Below are positions 49,252-63,835 of a stretch of DNA of 64,000 bases, piece by piece; position 1 is the first letter of the stretch, and each line of letters starts with the position of its first letter. The position numbers and the translations under genes were made by a program. The DNA lies in contig NC_077247.1 in NCBI RefSeq assembly GCF_947179165.1, positions 45,180,935 through 45,244,934 of the forward strand, read 5' to 3'. This stretch comes from Solanum dulcamara (Eukaryota > Streptophyta > Magnoliopsida > Solanales > Solanaceae). The notes beneath the pieces were generated by a model. The model was given only the letters and a program-made list of their open reading frames with translations, was not told the DNA's origin and made no database searches.

Positions 49252-52200
49252 GTGTGTGATGAGTTTGGGCATAAGGCCCAAGATTGCCCCAAACGTGCTC
49301 CTTCTAATGGACGGCCTGGGGCACCAGTTGTTCATTCTATAGATGCTCCAACTATTCGAGGTTCTTCGCAGAATACTAGAGGTGGCACCCATGGTGCTAG
49401 GGGTAGAGTACGAGGTGGTGCTCGTGGTGGTTCGCAGGCTAAGGGTGACCGTCAGTTATGCTATGCTATACCGGGTAGATATGAGGCAAAAGCCTCTGAT
49501 GCAGTTATTACAGGTATTGTTCCAGTTTGCCATCGTTCTGCTTCAGTATTATTTGACCCAGGGTCTACCTATTCTTATGTGTCGACTTATTTTGATGTGG
49601 GTATTGATTATGTGAGTGAGTCCCTTATTGTGCCTATTACTATGTCTACCCCAATAGGTGAATCTTTAGTAGTGGATCGGGTATACAAGGGATGTTTGGT
49701 GATATTTTCGGGTAGAGAGACCCGTGCAGACTTGATTTTATTAGACATGCTTGATTTTGATGTGATACTGGGTATGGACTGGTTATTTCCTTATCATGCT
49801 ATATTAGATTGTTATGCAAAGACCGTGACCTTAGCTTATCCCGGTTTACCTAGCTTAGTATGGAAAGGTAATCCGAGTTCATACCCTAAGGGGGTGATAT
49901 CTTATATTCGTGCTCGTCGCTTGATGGATAAGGGTTGTTTGTCTTATTTGGCTCATGTACGTGATCTCACCACAGAGTCATCTCATATAGAGACTACGAG
50001 GGTGGTGAGAGAGTTTATGGATGTATTTCCTACAGACTTGCTGGGAGTTCCTCCTGATCGTGATATCGATTTTATGATTGATTTGGAGCATGACACTAAA
50101 CCCATCTCTATTTCTCCTTATCGGATGGCTCCGGCAGAATTGAAAGAGTTGAAAGAACAATTGGAAGATTTATTGAAGAAAGGGTTTATTAGACCTAGTG
50201 TATCACCGTGGGGTGCACCGGTTTTATTTGTGAAGAAGAAAGATGGTACTATGAGGATGTGTATTGACTATCGACAGTTGAACAAAGTCACTATCAAGAA
50301 CAAGTATCCTCTCCCTCGCATTGATGATTTATTTGACCAGCTTCAAGGTGCATCGGTGTTCTCAAAGATTGATTTGAGGTCGGGTTACCATCAGTTGAGA
50401 GTTCGAGAATCTGACATCCCGAAGACTGCATTCAGGACTCGTTATGGGCATTATGAGTTTGTGGTTATGTCCTTCGGGTTGACTAATGCCCCGGCTGCTT
50501 TTATGGAGTTGATGAACCGGGTATTTTGACCTTATTTGGACTCGTTTGTGATCGTGTTTATTGATGACATCTTAGTTTATTCCAAGAATGAGGCGGATCA
50601 TGTTAGGCACCTGAGGACAGTCCTTCAGAGATTGAGAGAGGAGAAGTTGTATGCAAAATTCTCCAAATGTGAGTTTTGGCTTGAGTCCGTGACATTCTTG
50701 GGTCATATAGTGACCAAGGATGGTATTATGGTTGATCCATCCAAAGTTGCAGCGGTTCGTGATTGGGTTAGGCCTACTTCGGTTACCGAGATTCGAAGTT
50801 TTATTGGGTTGGCAGGCTACTATCGTCGGTTTGTTCAAGGATTCTCTTCTATTGCAGCCCCATTGACTAGGCTAACTCAAAAGACTGTGGCATTTCAGTG
50901 GACTGATGAGTGTGAGGCGAGCTTTCAAAAGCTCAAGGAATTATTGACTTCAGCACCTATTCTAGCCTTACCCGAGGAGGGCGTGGCATTTATTGTGTTT
51001 CGTGATGCTTCGGGAGTCGGCTTGGGTGGTGTATTGATGCAAAAAGGTAGAGTTATAGCTTATGTTTCTCGACAGTTGAAGGTACATGAGAAGAACTATC
51101 CTACCCACGACTTAGAGTTAGCAGCAGTGGTGTTTGTTCTGAAGTTGTGGAGGCATTATCTCTATGGAGTGCATTGCGAGGTCTATACTGACCACCGTAG
51201 CCTTAAGTATATCTTTTCTCAGCCGAATCTGAATATGCGGCAGCGTAGGTGGTTAGAGTTATTGAAAGACTATGACATTACCATACTTTATCATCCGGGC
51301 AAAGCTAATGTGGTAGCGGATGCCCTGAGTCGCAAAGCATCTAGCATGGGTAGTTTGGCCTTTCTTAAGGCTGTGGAGAGGCCTTTGGCGTTGGAGGTTC
51401 AGTCATTGGCTAGACAGTTGGTCCGACTGGATATTTCTACACATCATGGTATTTTGGCATTTGTGGAGGCTAGGTCTACTTTGATGGATCAGATTCATAC
51501 ACACCAGTTTGAAGATGAAAAGTTGAGGGCCATTCAAGACAAAGTGTTGAGTGGTGAAGCAAAATCAGCCTCTCTTGATCAGGAAGGAGTTTTGAGGATT
51601 AATGGTCGCATTTGTGTGCCCAAGGTTAGTGAATGGGTACATATGATATTAGAGGAGGCTCATTGTTCCAAGTATTCGATTCACCCGGGAGTGGCAAAGA
51701 TGTTTCATGACTTGAAACAACACTATTGGTGGTGTGGCATGAAGAGAGACATTATTGATTTTGTGGCTAAGTGTCTAAATTGCCAACAAGTGAAGTATGA
51801 GCATCAAAAACCGGATGGTCCTATGCAAAGGATGCCCATTCCTGAGTGGAAATGGGAGCGTATCACTATGGACTTCGTGTCTGGATTACCCATGGCATTG
51901 GGTAAGTATGACTCTGTCTAGGTGATTGTGGATCGATTGACCAAATCAGCCCATTTCCTTCCGGTAAAGACTAGCTACAATGCGGATCAGTTAGCTAGGA
52001 TCTATCTTCGTGAGATTGTTAGGCTGCATGGGGTGCCTATCTCTATTGTATCGGATCGAGGTTCAGTGTTCACCTCTCACTTTTGGAAGGCATTACAGCG
52101 TGGTTTGGGTACGCGGCTAGAGATGAGTTCAGCATTTCATCCCCAAACCGATGGTCAGTCCGAGCGGACTATTCAGGTGTTGGAGGATATGCTTAGGGCC

Positions 52201-52955
52201 TGTGTGGTTGATTTTGGTGCCCGATGGGACCAACACTTGCCCTTAGCAGAGTTTGCCTATAATAACAGTTATCACTCCAGCATTCAAATGGCACCATTTG
52301 AGGCATTGTATGGTCGTAGGTGTCGATCACCCATTGGATGGTTTGATTCTGTTGCGGTTGATGCATTGGATACTGACTTACTTAGGGATGCTGTGGAGCG
52401 GGTACGTTTGATTCAGGGTCGACTATTGACAGCTCAGAGTCGTCAAAAGAGTTATGCTGATAGGAGGGTTCGTCCCTTAGAGTTCATGGTGGGTGATTGC
52501 GTGTGGCTTAAAATATCACCCATGAAGGTGTGATGAGGTTCGGAAAGAAGGGCAAGCTTAGCCCAAGGTTTGTTGGCCCGTTTGAAATCCTGAGGAGAGT
52601 AGGTGGACTGGCGTATAAGTTGGCCTTACCCCCTAAATTGTCAGCTGTCCATCCGGTGTTTCATGTTTCCATGCTTCGCAAGTACATACCGGATGAGTCT
52701 CATGTGATTTCTTATGATGCGGTAGAGTTGAGTCCGGATTTGACTTATGAGGAGGAGCCGACAGTTATTCTAGATAGGCGGCTTCGTAGACTCAGGACCA
52801 AGGAGGTCGCTTCGGTCAAGGTGCAGTGGCAGCATCGGCCTGCTGAGGAGGCGACTTGGGAGTTAGAGTCTGATATGCAGGCTCACTACCCTCAGCTTTT
52901 TGAGACCCCAGGTACTTTATTTTATCTTATGTTCGAGGACGAACATCCTTTTTAG
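49252..52955 (+). pseudogene. Gypsy element 2 pol
   Basis: Protease has [13 protein letters not shown] is intact in sequence up to FMELMNRVF, then meets TGA at 50527-50529 where element 1 has CGA. The frame resumes with FIDDILVYS, RNase H ([11 protein letters not shown], where element 1 has FCDASG), the integrase zinc region and the start of the integrase core, then TAG at 51919-51921 in place of TGG. It continues ([23 protein letters not shown]) to a one-base loss near 52525 and ends with the chromodomain-like tail at 52955. Two point stops and one or two shifts inactivate it. Confidence 0.91.
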
Positions 52956-52965
52956 TGGTGGATAT

Positions 52966-55054
52966 TGTAATGACCTTGAGGGTGATTTTCATAAATTTGT
53001 ACAAAACACGCGTGAACAGTAACATGCGTGAACAGTAACACGCGTGAACAGTAACTTTTTGGGCAGAAAATGCCCATTTCTTCTCATTTCAATATTTTTC
53101 AACATTTGTTTGAGCTCTTGAACTCCTTGAGGTGATTTGAGAAGAGATTTTCGAGGCAAAGTGTTGGGTAAGTGATTTTTGACCTAAAACCTTCCTTTTT
53201 CATTAAGTTTTTGACGATTTTAACTCTTAAATTTTAGTTTCAAACCCCAAAAATCCTTGTTTCTTCCCTAATCCGAATTTAAGGAAAATTGTGATTTCCA
53301 ACTCGTTTTGAGCTCTATTTTTATGGGTTTTTCAACCATGAGTTCATTATTACCAATAGAATGGGATTGTTCAATAAATTTACAGATTTGACCCTTTTCG
53401 AAAATAGTTAATTTTTGGACCATTTTACCCCCGGTTCCAAAACCTATCAATATGGGTGTCATTGGACTCCTTGTGACGTGTATGTTTCATTGTTGATAGT
53501 GGGTTGTCATTCCGAGCGCTGAATTCGAGAGTTACTTGTCCGGTGGAGGTATTCGAGTGCGGTTTCGGCAATTGAGGTAGGTTTGGCTATCTTTCTTTGA
53601 GATTGAGATGGGGTAATTAATCATTCATATGTTATAGACTTTGGGATGGGGTTATAGTATGAGTTGAGAATGTTATATATATTGTGATGCCCGTGTGGAG
53701 GCTTATTTATTAATATGTTGCCGTGACGGGGTTTATTTGTATTACATAGCCCGTGTGGGGGCCTTATTTGTTATCTTATTTGCTTTGAGAGCATGTGAAT
53801 TATGATTTGCCTAAGAGAGAGGCTTGAGTATATTATTTGACTTGTGATGCCGCCTGAGAGATTGAGTTGGGGGTTTTGAGCATACTTGAGTATTGAAATA
53901 TTGTTGAGAAAGGGGTGAATATTTAAATGAAAGTGTGTTCTTCCCGTTACTATTTATTGAGGGTGAATATCATGTGTAGGTTAAGTTTTGAGAACTTTGA
54001 ACATTATACCACATGTGAGCTGATTATTACTTCCATGCATATGTGTTTTGATGCATTCATCCTCATTCATCACATCATGAAACATGGGAAGTTGAGAAAT
54101 ATGGAAATTCTTTTTGAGAAAGAAAATGAAACACCTTTAAACCTTTGTATCTTGAGTCCCTGACCGAGGCAGTTTTCCGGTAGGGTAGTGGATGCATTGT
54201 GATCCCAACCTTTGTATCTTGAGTCCCTGACCGAGGTAGTTTTCCGGCAGGGTAGTGGATGTATTGTGATCCCTTGACCACGAGGAGGTGGCAAGGATAA
54301 TGAGATATTGTGATTGAGGTATATGGTCTGCGAGACCCCCATGGGTCCTGCTTGGTAGCACAGCTCGGCAGGTGTATACGACAGGCTGTGCGATAGTCTT
54401 GATTCCACCGTACCACCACATCATTGCATCATCATATTACATTGCATTGCATTGATATCTGTGCTGCTTGAATTATCTGATTAATTGTGATTATGAGCTG
54501 TTATTATGGGTTTACTTTACTCACGCCAATATATATATAAACTGGCGGCACCGATGCCGAAGTGAGACTTTTCTGTATGCAGGTGGAAGCGTTCCTTAGT
54601 TTATTTCATAGGTTTGATTAATTCCTTATACTCAGTCAGCTAAAACCTACTGAGTACATGTGAATTGTACTCACCCCTACTTCTGTGTCCCTTTTTGATG
54701 CAGATATTAGTCGGGGTACCCCACGTGGCAGTTAATATTCTAGCGGATTGTGTATTCTCAGATTAGTGGTGAGGTTCCAGAATTTGGATCGTCACTAGTC
54801 TATCTTTATTTTTCAGTCTTTTGTATCATTCAGAGACTTATGTTGTATCTTCAGATTCGAACCTTGTATTAGATGTTCTTTATACTTATGACACCAGGTT
54901 TTGGGATAATTTCTTCATTTTTTTTTTTTTTTTATTTAAATCGTGGCATCACTTTCCCCTTTGGGAGTCTTGTATGAGTTTTATTTTTAGGATTACACAT
55001 CAGATTGGGTTTTGAGATGTGTGTCATCATGACCTCAGTTTTTGGGTCGTGACA
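52966..55054 (+). repeat. 3' LTR of gypsy element 2
   Basis: 2089 bases, with two 67-base units at 54140-54273. Immediately after it the copia frame resumes after the repeated target CCCTG. Confidence 0.93.
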
Positions 55055-56836
55055 CCCTGACTCACCTTCCTCAGACCTTTCTCCAACTCCTAATGTTCCT
55101 CCTTCTAGGAGGTCATCCAGACAAACCAACCCTCCCTTGTGGCTTCAGGACTTTGTCACTGCAAATCATGGTTCCTCTTCTTCTTATCCCATATCTGATC
55201 ACCTCTCTTATGCCCATCTGTGTCCCAATTATGCTCATGCTCTGGCTACCTACTCAGCTGTAACTGAGCCTACCTCCTATTCTGAAGCTTCCCTTGATCC
55301 TAAATGGATCCAGGCTATGGAACTGGAGATAGCTGCCCTGCAGGATAATCACACTTGGAGTGTGGTGGACCTGCCCCCGGCAAGAAACCCATTGGCTGCA
55401 AGTGGGTATACAAAGTGAAATACAAGGCTTCAGGTGATGTTGAAAGGTATAAGGCCAGGCTGGTGGCCAAAGGGTACAGCCAACAAGAGGGTCTTGACTA
55501 CAGTGAGACCTTCAGCCCAGTTGCTAAGATGGTCACTGTTAGATCCATTGTTGCTCTTGCTGCTTCCAAAGGCTGGTGCATTCATCAAATAGATGTTCAC
55601 AATGCTTTTCTCAATGGTGATCTCTTGGAGGAGGTATACATGACTGTTCCTGCTGGCTTTGCAAGACAGGGGGAGCAAGGCAAGGTCTGCAAACTCCACA
55701 AGTCACTCTATGGCCTCAAGCAGGCTCCCAGACAATGGAATCTTAAATTGACAGAAGCATTGGTACAACTGGGGTTCATTCAAAGCCATTATGATTACTC
55801 ACTGTTTACTAGACAAGCTGAGGGTGGCATTGTGATTGTCCTAGTCTATGTAGATGATCTCTTAATCACTGGCAGCAAACAAAATCTGATAGACTGCACA
55901 AGGAGTGACCTGCAGAAGAAATTCAAGATGAAGGACCTAGGAGAACTTAAATTTTTCCTTGGGATTGAAGTTGGCAGATCCAGCAAAGGCATAAGTCTAT
56001 CTCAAAGGAAATATGCACTGGAACTAATAGCTGAAACTGGTCTAGGGGGAGCCAAGCCTGCAGCTACACCACTTGAACAAAATCTAAAACTAACCTCTGC
56101 CAAGTATGATGAAGTTGTTGCTCCAAAAGGAGAACATGAAGACCCTGCACTGAAGGACCCTGACAGGTATCAAAGGCTAGTAGGAAGACTTCTCTATCTT
56201 ACCATGACCAGGCCTGATCTTGCATTTTCAGTTCAGAAGCTGAGCCAATATATGCATTGCCCCAAGAAATCACATATGGATGCAGCACTCAGAGTAGTCA
56301 GATACATCAAAGAAGCTCCAGGGCTTGGGCTCTTCATGCCATCAAAAGCCTCAGAACAGCTCATTGCCTATTGTGACTCAGACTAGGGTGCATGCCTGGA
56401 GACTAGGAGGTCTGTCACTGGCTATGTGGTTAAATTTAGTGAAAGTCTCATATCCTGGAAGTCTAAGAAATAAGAGACAGTATCCAGAAGTTCAGCAGAA
56501 GCATAATTCAGAAGCATGGCAAACTGTGCAGCTGAGGTAACTTGGTTGATTGGTTTATTCAAAGAACTTGGCATTCAAGTTGAACTCCCAGTTACAATGG
56601 TGTGTGACAACAAGTCTGCCATACAAATTGCTGCAAATCCAATATTTCATGAAAGAACCAAACACATAGACATAGATTGTCACTTTGTAAGGGAAAAAAT
56701 ATGTCAAGGTGTCCTGAAAACTGAATTCACACCCACTGAAAATCAGTTGGCTGATCTACTCACAAAGAGCCTTGGCAAAGCCCAACATCAACTACTTCTA
56801 AATGGCTTAGGAGTAATGAACTTGTTTAAGCCATGA
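55055..56836 (+). pseudogene. Outer copia reverse transcriptase and RNase H (3' part of pol)
   Basis: The linker continues (DSPSSDLSPTPNVPPSRRSS), then one missing C near 55375 shifts the frame at the PPGKKPIGCKW motif. RT follows (RYKARLVAKGYSQQEGLDY, FLNGDLLEEVYM, LYGLKQAPRQWN, YVDDLL). RNase H is broken by TAG at 56384-56386 after YCDSD (normally followed by Trp) and two TAA codons near 56471 and 56505. It then stays open to KADLLTKSL-type sequence and the stop at 56836. The polypurine tract follows. Confidence 0.92.
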
Positions 56837-56849
56837 GCTTGAGGGGGAG

Positions 56850-57192
56850 TGTTGACTAAAGGTATAGTTAGTCAAGCTACCATGGCTAATTAATGGTAGT
56901 TAAGCTAACAAGAAGTAGTTAACTGGTTGTTAGACACTAACTAATGGGTTGTTAGTTAGTTATAAATTCTGTTAGGTGTGTATATGTACACAATACAGAA
57001 CTTAGTACAAATACATATATATGTACATGTATCAGTTGAAAAAAAAAATACAATGGAGATATTTCTTTCTCTCTCTTTCTCTCTAAACTCAGAAGTCTCC
57101 CCTCACTCTCCCTCTCTCTAGCCTCGTCTCTTCTTTTCTATTTTTCCTCCATTAATGGAGCACTGAGAACCTCCATTAATGGAGTTTTAGCA
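56850..57192 (+). repeat. 3' LTR of the outer copia element
   Basis: 343 bases, matching 33817-34160 with about five changes (an A/G near 56914, a C-to-A change and one-base length difference in the A run, A/G in CTCAGAAG, A/G in TTAATGGAG, and the first base). Confidence 0.94.
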
Positions 57193-58302
57193 ATACCTTT
57201 TTTCTTTGTATAACAATATTCTCAACAAAATTAATTATTTTTTATCGTAAAAAATATGTTTTATTCATGATTTTGAAAAGTACGGGCGCTATTTTCTCCT
57301 CGTACACAGTGGAACTCAAATGACAATAGCAAGAGTAACTTGTAATGGTATTTTGAAAAAGAGTTATATTTGCCCCTATATTTTCATAAAAAGATTGTAT
57401 TTATCTTTCGTTATATTTTTTTAATATATTTGTTTTTACCATAAACTAGTGACTTTAGTATATTTTTTTTAAAAAATTATTATAGTAGTCTAATTATTTA
57501 ATTTTTATAATTATATTAATCTTAAAATATTTAGCTAATATTGATATTAGCTATTAGCAAAAGAAAAAATTACTAGGAAAAACACTTTTTAATAAATAAT
57601 TACTGATTTTAGCGATATTTTTTATTTATTATTATTTATAGCAATATATAGCAATATTATGATATATCTACTATGTATTAAAAGTGAATTATGCATGCAA
57701 TATAAATGTATTAAAAGTGTTTTAAAATATATTATACTTGTTTGGTAAGAAATTGACATAATGTATTATAAGTGTATTAAAGTATGTGATAAATATATTA
57801 TCCATGAATAAAACTTGTATTATATGAGTTTCATAAATTATTCTCGCTAATATGTATTAAAATTGTATTATAATTATTCGGTAAAAAAAATATTATTATT
57901 ATAAATGGTAAATATTTTCTTAATATAGTATATTTATGTAAATTTCCCTTACCAAAATTAGTAGGTGGGCATTTTCAAACACTAATTATTCTGTTCCACA
58001 TAGAAGTTGAAATATTAGAGGTTAGCTAGCTAGCCAGAAATATTAGAACGTGGCTTAATTATATATAGTGTCTAATTAACCCACATATTAATATTTCCTT
58101 CATGCCAATACACAGCTAACTACGTAATAAATTAAAAAACCATCTCATACAATGAAACGAAGAGTACATTCTTATTCTTTAGTATCTAATTTATAATACC
58201 TTAAAAGCATGAACCCTAAATTAAAAAGTTAAATTACTAAAATATTTTTTTTAATTTTAAAACCTAATAAGCTATTTATGTACTATTCTATGTGCTTATT
58301 CA
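57193..58302. other. Spacer with a relic of a 2OGD 3' flank
   Basis: Bases 57306-57350 (GTGGAACTCAAATGACAATAGCAAGAGTAACTTGTA region) resemble the 3' flanks of genes D (31262-31310), E (60575-60610) and F (63790-63825), but no exon 4 follows. The rest is AT-rich and shows nothing else that I can identify. Confidence 0.45.
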
Positions 58303-60627
<2,325 letters not shown>

Positions 60628-62442
60628 CTAGGATTCTCCATCACTTGTCTCTACCTTCATGAAATCAAGGTACGATTTTCCGTCAAGTTTTCGTGCAAAA
60701 AAATCCAGTAAATATTTTTGCACGACAACTCTTCGGAAAATTGGAGGATTATTTGGTCCAATGAGGCTGTGTGCAGGTCCTAATTCGGAATCAAGGCTGA
60801 AGGTAGAGAATGTTGCAACAGAGAGCCTTTCTTTGTTTGAGTTCACAATTGCTCTGTGCTCAATGCTCCTATAAACACCATTGCTTACTATCTGCCAAGT
60901 CAAATAAACACATAAATTTTACATACACAGAACGTGAGCTCTTTCATTACCAAAAAAATGATATATTTCTAACAATCAAGTTTAAATTAGCCAAATTATC
61001 TAACATGTTAAATCAATGAAAATAATACGACTGCCCTGCTTCTACAACGCGCCAAGAAAAATTCATGTGTAACTTGCATACAACAACTGCAATTTTCGCT
61101 ACTCACCGCTCTTTTAGAAATAAGTATAAAGTTGTTATTTACCTCCATCATATCGCCAATATTCACAATCAAAGCATTTGGGAGGGGCTTTATAGGCACC
61201 CAAATATCGTCTTTTCGGACTTGAAGGCCTTCAGTTTCACTGAGCTGGAGGAGGATGGTGAGGGCATCAGCATCAGAATGAGGGCTTAAGCCAATTGCCC
61301 TGTGTGGCTCAGGGCAAGGCGGATAATAATTCATCCTCATTGACTGCATACCATCACTGAATAGATCTCTCATTTCTTTTTCATCCATCTTTACAGCCTT
61401 TGCCAATTGACATACGATGATCATTGCTAGGTTCTTGATTTCTTTGGAGTATGCTTCCATGATGCCCCTGCATTTTACGGGCTCAATTTTATTTTCCTGC
61501 CACATCAGCTATACGGGTGGTATTAAATTCACTTTATAATATGTAAGGAGATAGACACCTGAGCTTTGAAGGCAACTTGTGAAACAAGTCCACTTTGCGG
61601 ATATGAGGGGGAAGAGTTACTATGGCAAACATGTCACTCCAATCAAGCTTCTGCTCCTCCGATACAACAAATATATCCCCAAAACCTTCAAAGCTGTCTT
61701 CTTGTTGCCATAGTTTCTTCTTTTCGGACATGGGAAGTCTAAACAATTCAATAACCTCTCTCTTGAATTCCTCCAATAACGAAGGTGTCACTCCATGGTT
61801 TATAACCTAACATTCAACAATATATATGCTAGCAAATTCAACAACCTTTTCACAATTGCAACTCTACCAGAAAACAAAGAGTAATTTTTCCAAACTAATA
61901 CGACCAATGAAGAAGGATTACGCATTATTGTGATATTACGCTTCATCCTTGAGAAGTTGAAAATAAGTTTTAACATGTCTTAGATGTTTAATTTGAGCTA
62001 ATTAGATGCAAATTGCTTTCTAAAAGTTGCTTAATTATTCAAGAGTATATTATCAAAAACATTCCTAAAGTAGTTCCATCTTTTGAATTTTTTATCTGAT
62101 CTATCACGTGTTCACTTTTCCTATGTGAACTATCATCAACAATTTATTAAAACACAAATTAACTATCAGTAGTTTTCTTTCCTACTTGAAATATCACCGT
62201 GTTCAGGTAGAAAAAAGAGAAAATTGAGCCTTTTTGCAGACCTGGAGGAAACCCCATTGTTGGCAAGCGGAGTGAAGCTTTTGCAGCTCAGAATCCATTG
62301 AATCACCCGATATCAACTTTTGAAGATCGATAACTGGAACCGCCGCTCCAGCAGATACGGCCTGAGATTCTTGTTCTGCGCGGACATACCTGGCCGGAAT
62401 ATTGGTTAGGTGCTGTTTGGCAAGCTCTTGAACACTTGGAAC

Positions 62443-62722
62443 CAGGGGCGGACCCACGTGTTATCCAGGGGTTCATCCGAACCCCCTTCGTTAAAAAATT
62501 ACACTGTATATATAAGATAGTTTTTAATTTATGAGTATATATTTGACATTGAACCCCCTGAAACATAAGCCAAGGGACTAGCTCAGTGGCAAAGGGGTTC
62601 AATATTTTATCTTAGCTTGTCTCTCAGCTCGCGGGTTCGAATCCGAATAAGCACATTTTTTTTCCTGATTTTAGGTAATAAAATGCTGAACCCCCTTCAT
62701 AAAATTCCTGGTTCCGCCACTG
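62443..62722 (+). mobile_element. 280-bp hAT-type MITE in exon 1 of gene E
   Basis: The perfect 8-bp target duplication CTTGGAAC flanks it (62435-62442 and 62723-62730). Terminal inverted repeats are CAGGGGCGGACCCA at the left and CAGTGGCGGAACCA when the right end is read on the other strand; the CAG-GGCGG start and 8-bp duplication are typical of hAT elements. It has no transposase. Inside it lies a tRNA-like stretch (62579-62643). Confidence 0.92.
62579..62643 (+). other. tRNA-like Pol III box A and box B inside the MITE
   Basis: TAGCTCAGTGGCAAAGG (62579-62595) matches a tRNA box A, and GGGTTCGAATCC (62632-62643) matches box B, with about 36 bases between them, close to tRNA spacing. No full cloverleaf is apparent, so I do not call a tRNA gene. 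The MITE may have captured a tRNA or SINE head. Confidence 0.5.
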
Positions 62723-62775
62723 CTTGGAACTAACAGAGATTTTCCAAAGTTCAATTTTGCCGGTGATGATTCCAT

Positions 62776-63835
62776 TATTGGCTCTTGTTGGTTTTATGAA
62801 TTTCTTCCAAAGACATATATAGTGATCGTAATTACTAATTTTTGTTATTGTATCATCGTGAGGTACCAGATTTACATCACCGCCCATATTTCTTTTCCGG
62901 CAAACAAAATACCACACGCAACACTGAAATCGTCATTCATAGATCATGCATGTCACTCATTCAAATAACTATTTTAAAAATAAAGAAAGAAGACTATATA
63001 TTCCAAATCTAATCCTGTTTCAGTTTACGTATGTATGACATTGTTTCCCTTTTGGAACATATTTTGACATTATATGGATATTGAAATGAATTTAGTCCCA
63101 TATTAGTTATCATGCTTAATTATGAAAAATATGTCTTGTTATGAAATATTAATATGAATGTCCACTAATCTTTTTCATAGTGTTTAGTTAATCCTCCAGT
63201 ACTCCATACATCATTATGGATATAACTATCACACCCTTTAACCCCTCTCCTCCCCCCATAATCTTCATGGTTAATGGTATATTATGATTAACATTTTGTA
63301 TGACTCTACGTAACACTATAAATAAATGCATAAGAGTTCATATTGTACTGCTTGAAAATTTAGGAAACACTTGAAAGAATAAGAATACTCTCATTTCTTG
63401 CTTCATATTGTTACTTTTTTAATTTTGTTTTACAACATATCTCAATTTAATTTGTCATTTTACAAAATCAAAATCAGGAGGAATTAATTATTTTTATTTC
63501 ATTTTAGCCTTAGTAATAAATGTTCTTAAACTAAGATTAGCTTAGTCTTGTTTAAATAAATTAAAGTGCATTTTATTGGAGAGATAAAGGGTAAAGTACA
63601 TGACATTGTTTCCTTATTGGAACTTTGCAAAATGTTTGACATTACACTGCTACTAAGTTTTTATTGAACTTATCCAATTTAAACTATTTTTTAACATTAA
63701 TGCAACAGTTTTCTATCAAATCAAATTCCATAAAGAGAAAGTGTATTATTTTTCATCTTTATTATAGGCTTACAGCAATCAAACATTAGATCTTGAAATT
63801 ACAATGGCAAGAGTAACTTGTAGATCAAATGCTAC
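62776..63835. other. Spacer upstream of gene E
   Basis: A TATA-like ACATATATAG at 62812-62821 could have served gene E on the minus strand. The rest is AT-rich and I see no gene. The last 60 bases resemble the 3' flank of genes D and E. Confidence 0.45.

Larger units (their letters stand above)
45756..55054 (+). mobile_element. Ty3/gypsy (chromovirus-like) element 2, nested in copia pol linker
   Basis: LTRs at 45756-47843 (2088 bases) and 52966-55054 (2089 bases) have the same termini as element 1. The duplicated target CCCTG is at 45751-45755 and 55055-55059. The primer site at 47846-47857 reads TGGTATCAGATC, with one change from the consensus. The 5.1 kb interior has full gag, a zinc knuckle, protease, RT, RNase H, integrase and a chromodomain-like end. 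It lies in the same family and orientation as element 1, with about 45 LTR differences by eye (about 98% identity). Confidence 0.95.
33817..57192 (+). mobile_element. Ty1/copia retrotransposon carrying two nested gypsy elements
   Basis: LTRs at 33817-34160 and 56850-57192 differ at only about five sites. Just after the 5' LTR is the primer site TGGTATCAGAGC (34161-34172); just before the 3' LTR is the polypurine tract TTGAGGGGGAG (56839-56849). The flanking five bases are TTACC (33812-33816) and ATACC (57193-57197), a target duplication with one change. Removing the two gypsy insertions and one copy of each of their duplications leaves about 5.3 kb, a normal copia length. Its pol reads on from 36758 to 45542 and from 45755 to 55060, which proves the nesting. 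Confidence 0.95.
60628..62775 (-). pseudogene. Gene E: SRG1-like 2OGD disrupted by a hAT-type MITE in exon 1
   Basis: Exons in coding order: 62775-62242 (containing the insertion), 61806-61559, 61467-61143, 60891-60628. Leaving out the 280-bp MITE and one 8-bp duplication, exon sizes are 246, 248, 325 and 264, identical to gene D, its closest relative here. Exons 2-4 are open, with PHSDA, EHR and RLS all present and clean GT-AG sites. From ATG 62775 the frame passes 18 native codons, enters the MITE and stops after about 16 more. Downstream of the MITE no ATG precedes VPSVQEL in frame (a TAA lies just before a GTG). The gene is probably recently dead, unless the MITE is spliced out. Confidence 0.88.

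Noticed and set aside
62579..62643. A functional tRNA gene
   Set aside because: Box A and box B are present, but I cannot form acceptor and anticodon stems, and the stretch is inside a MITE.
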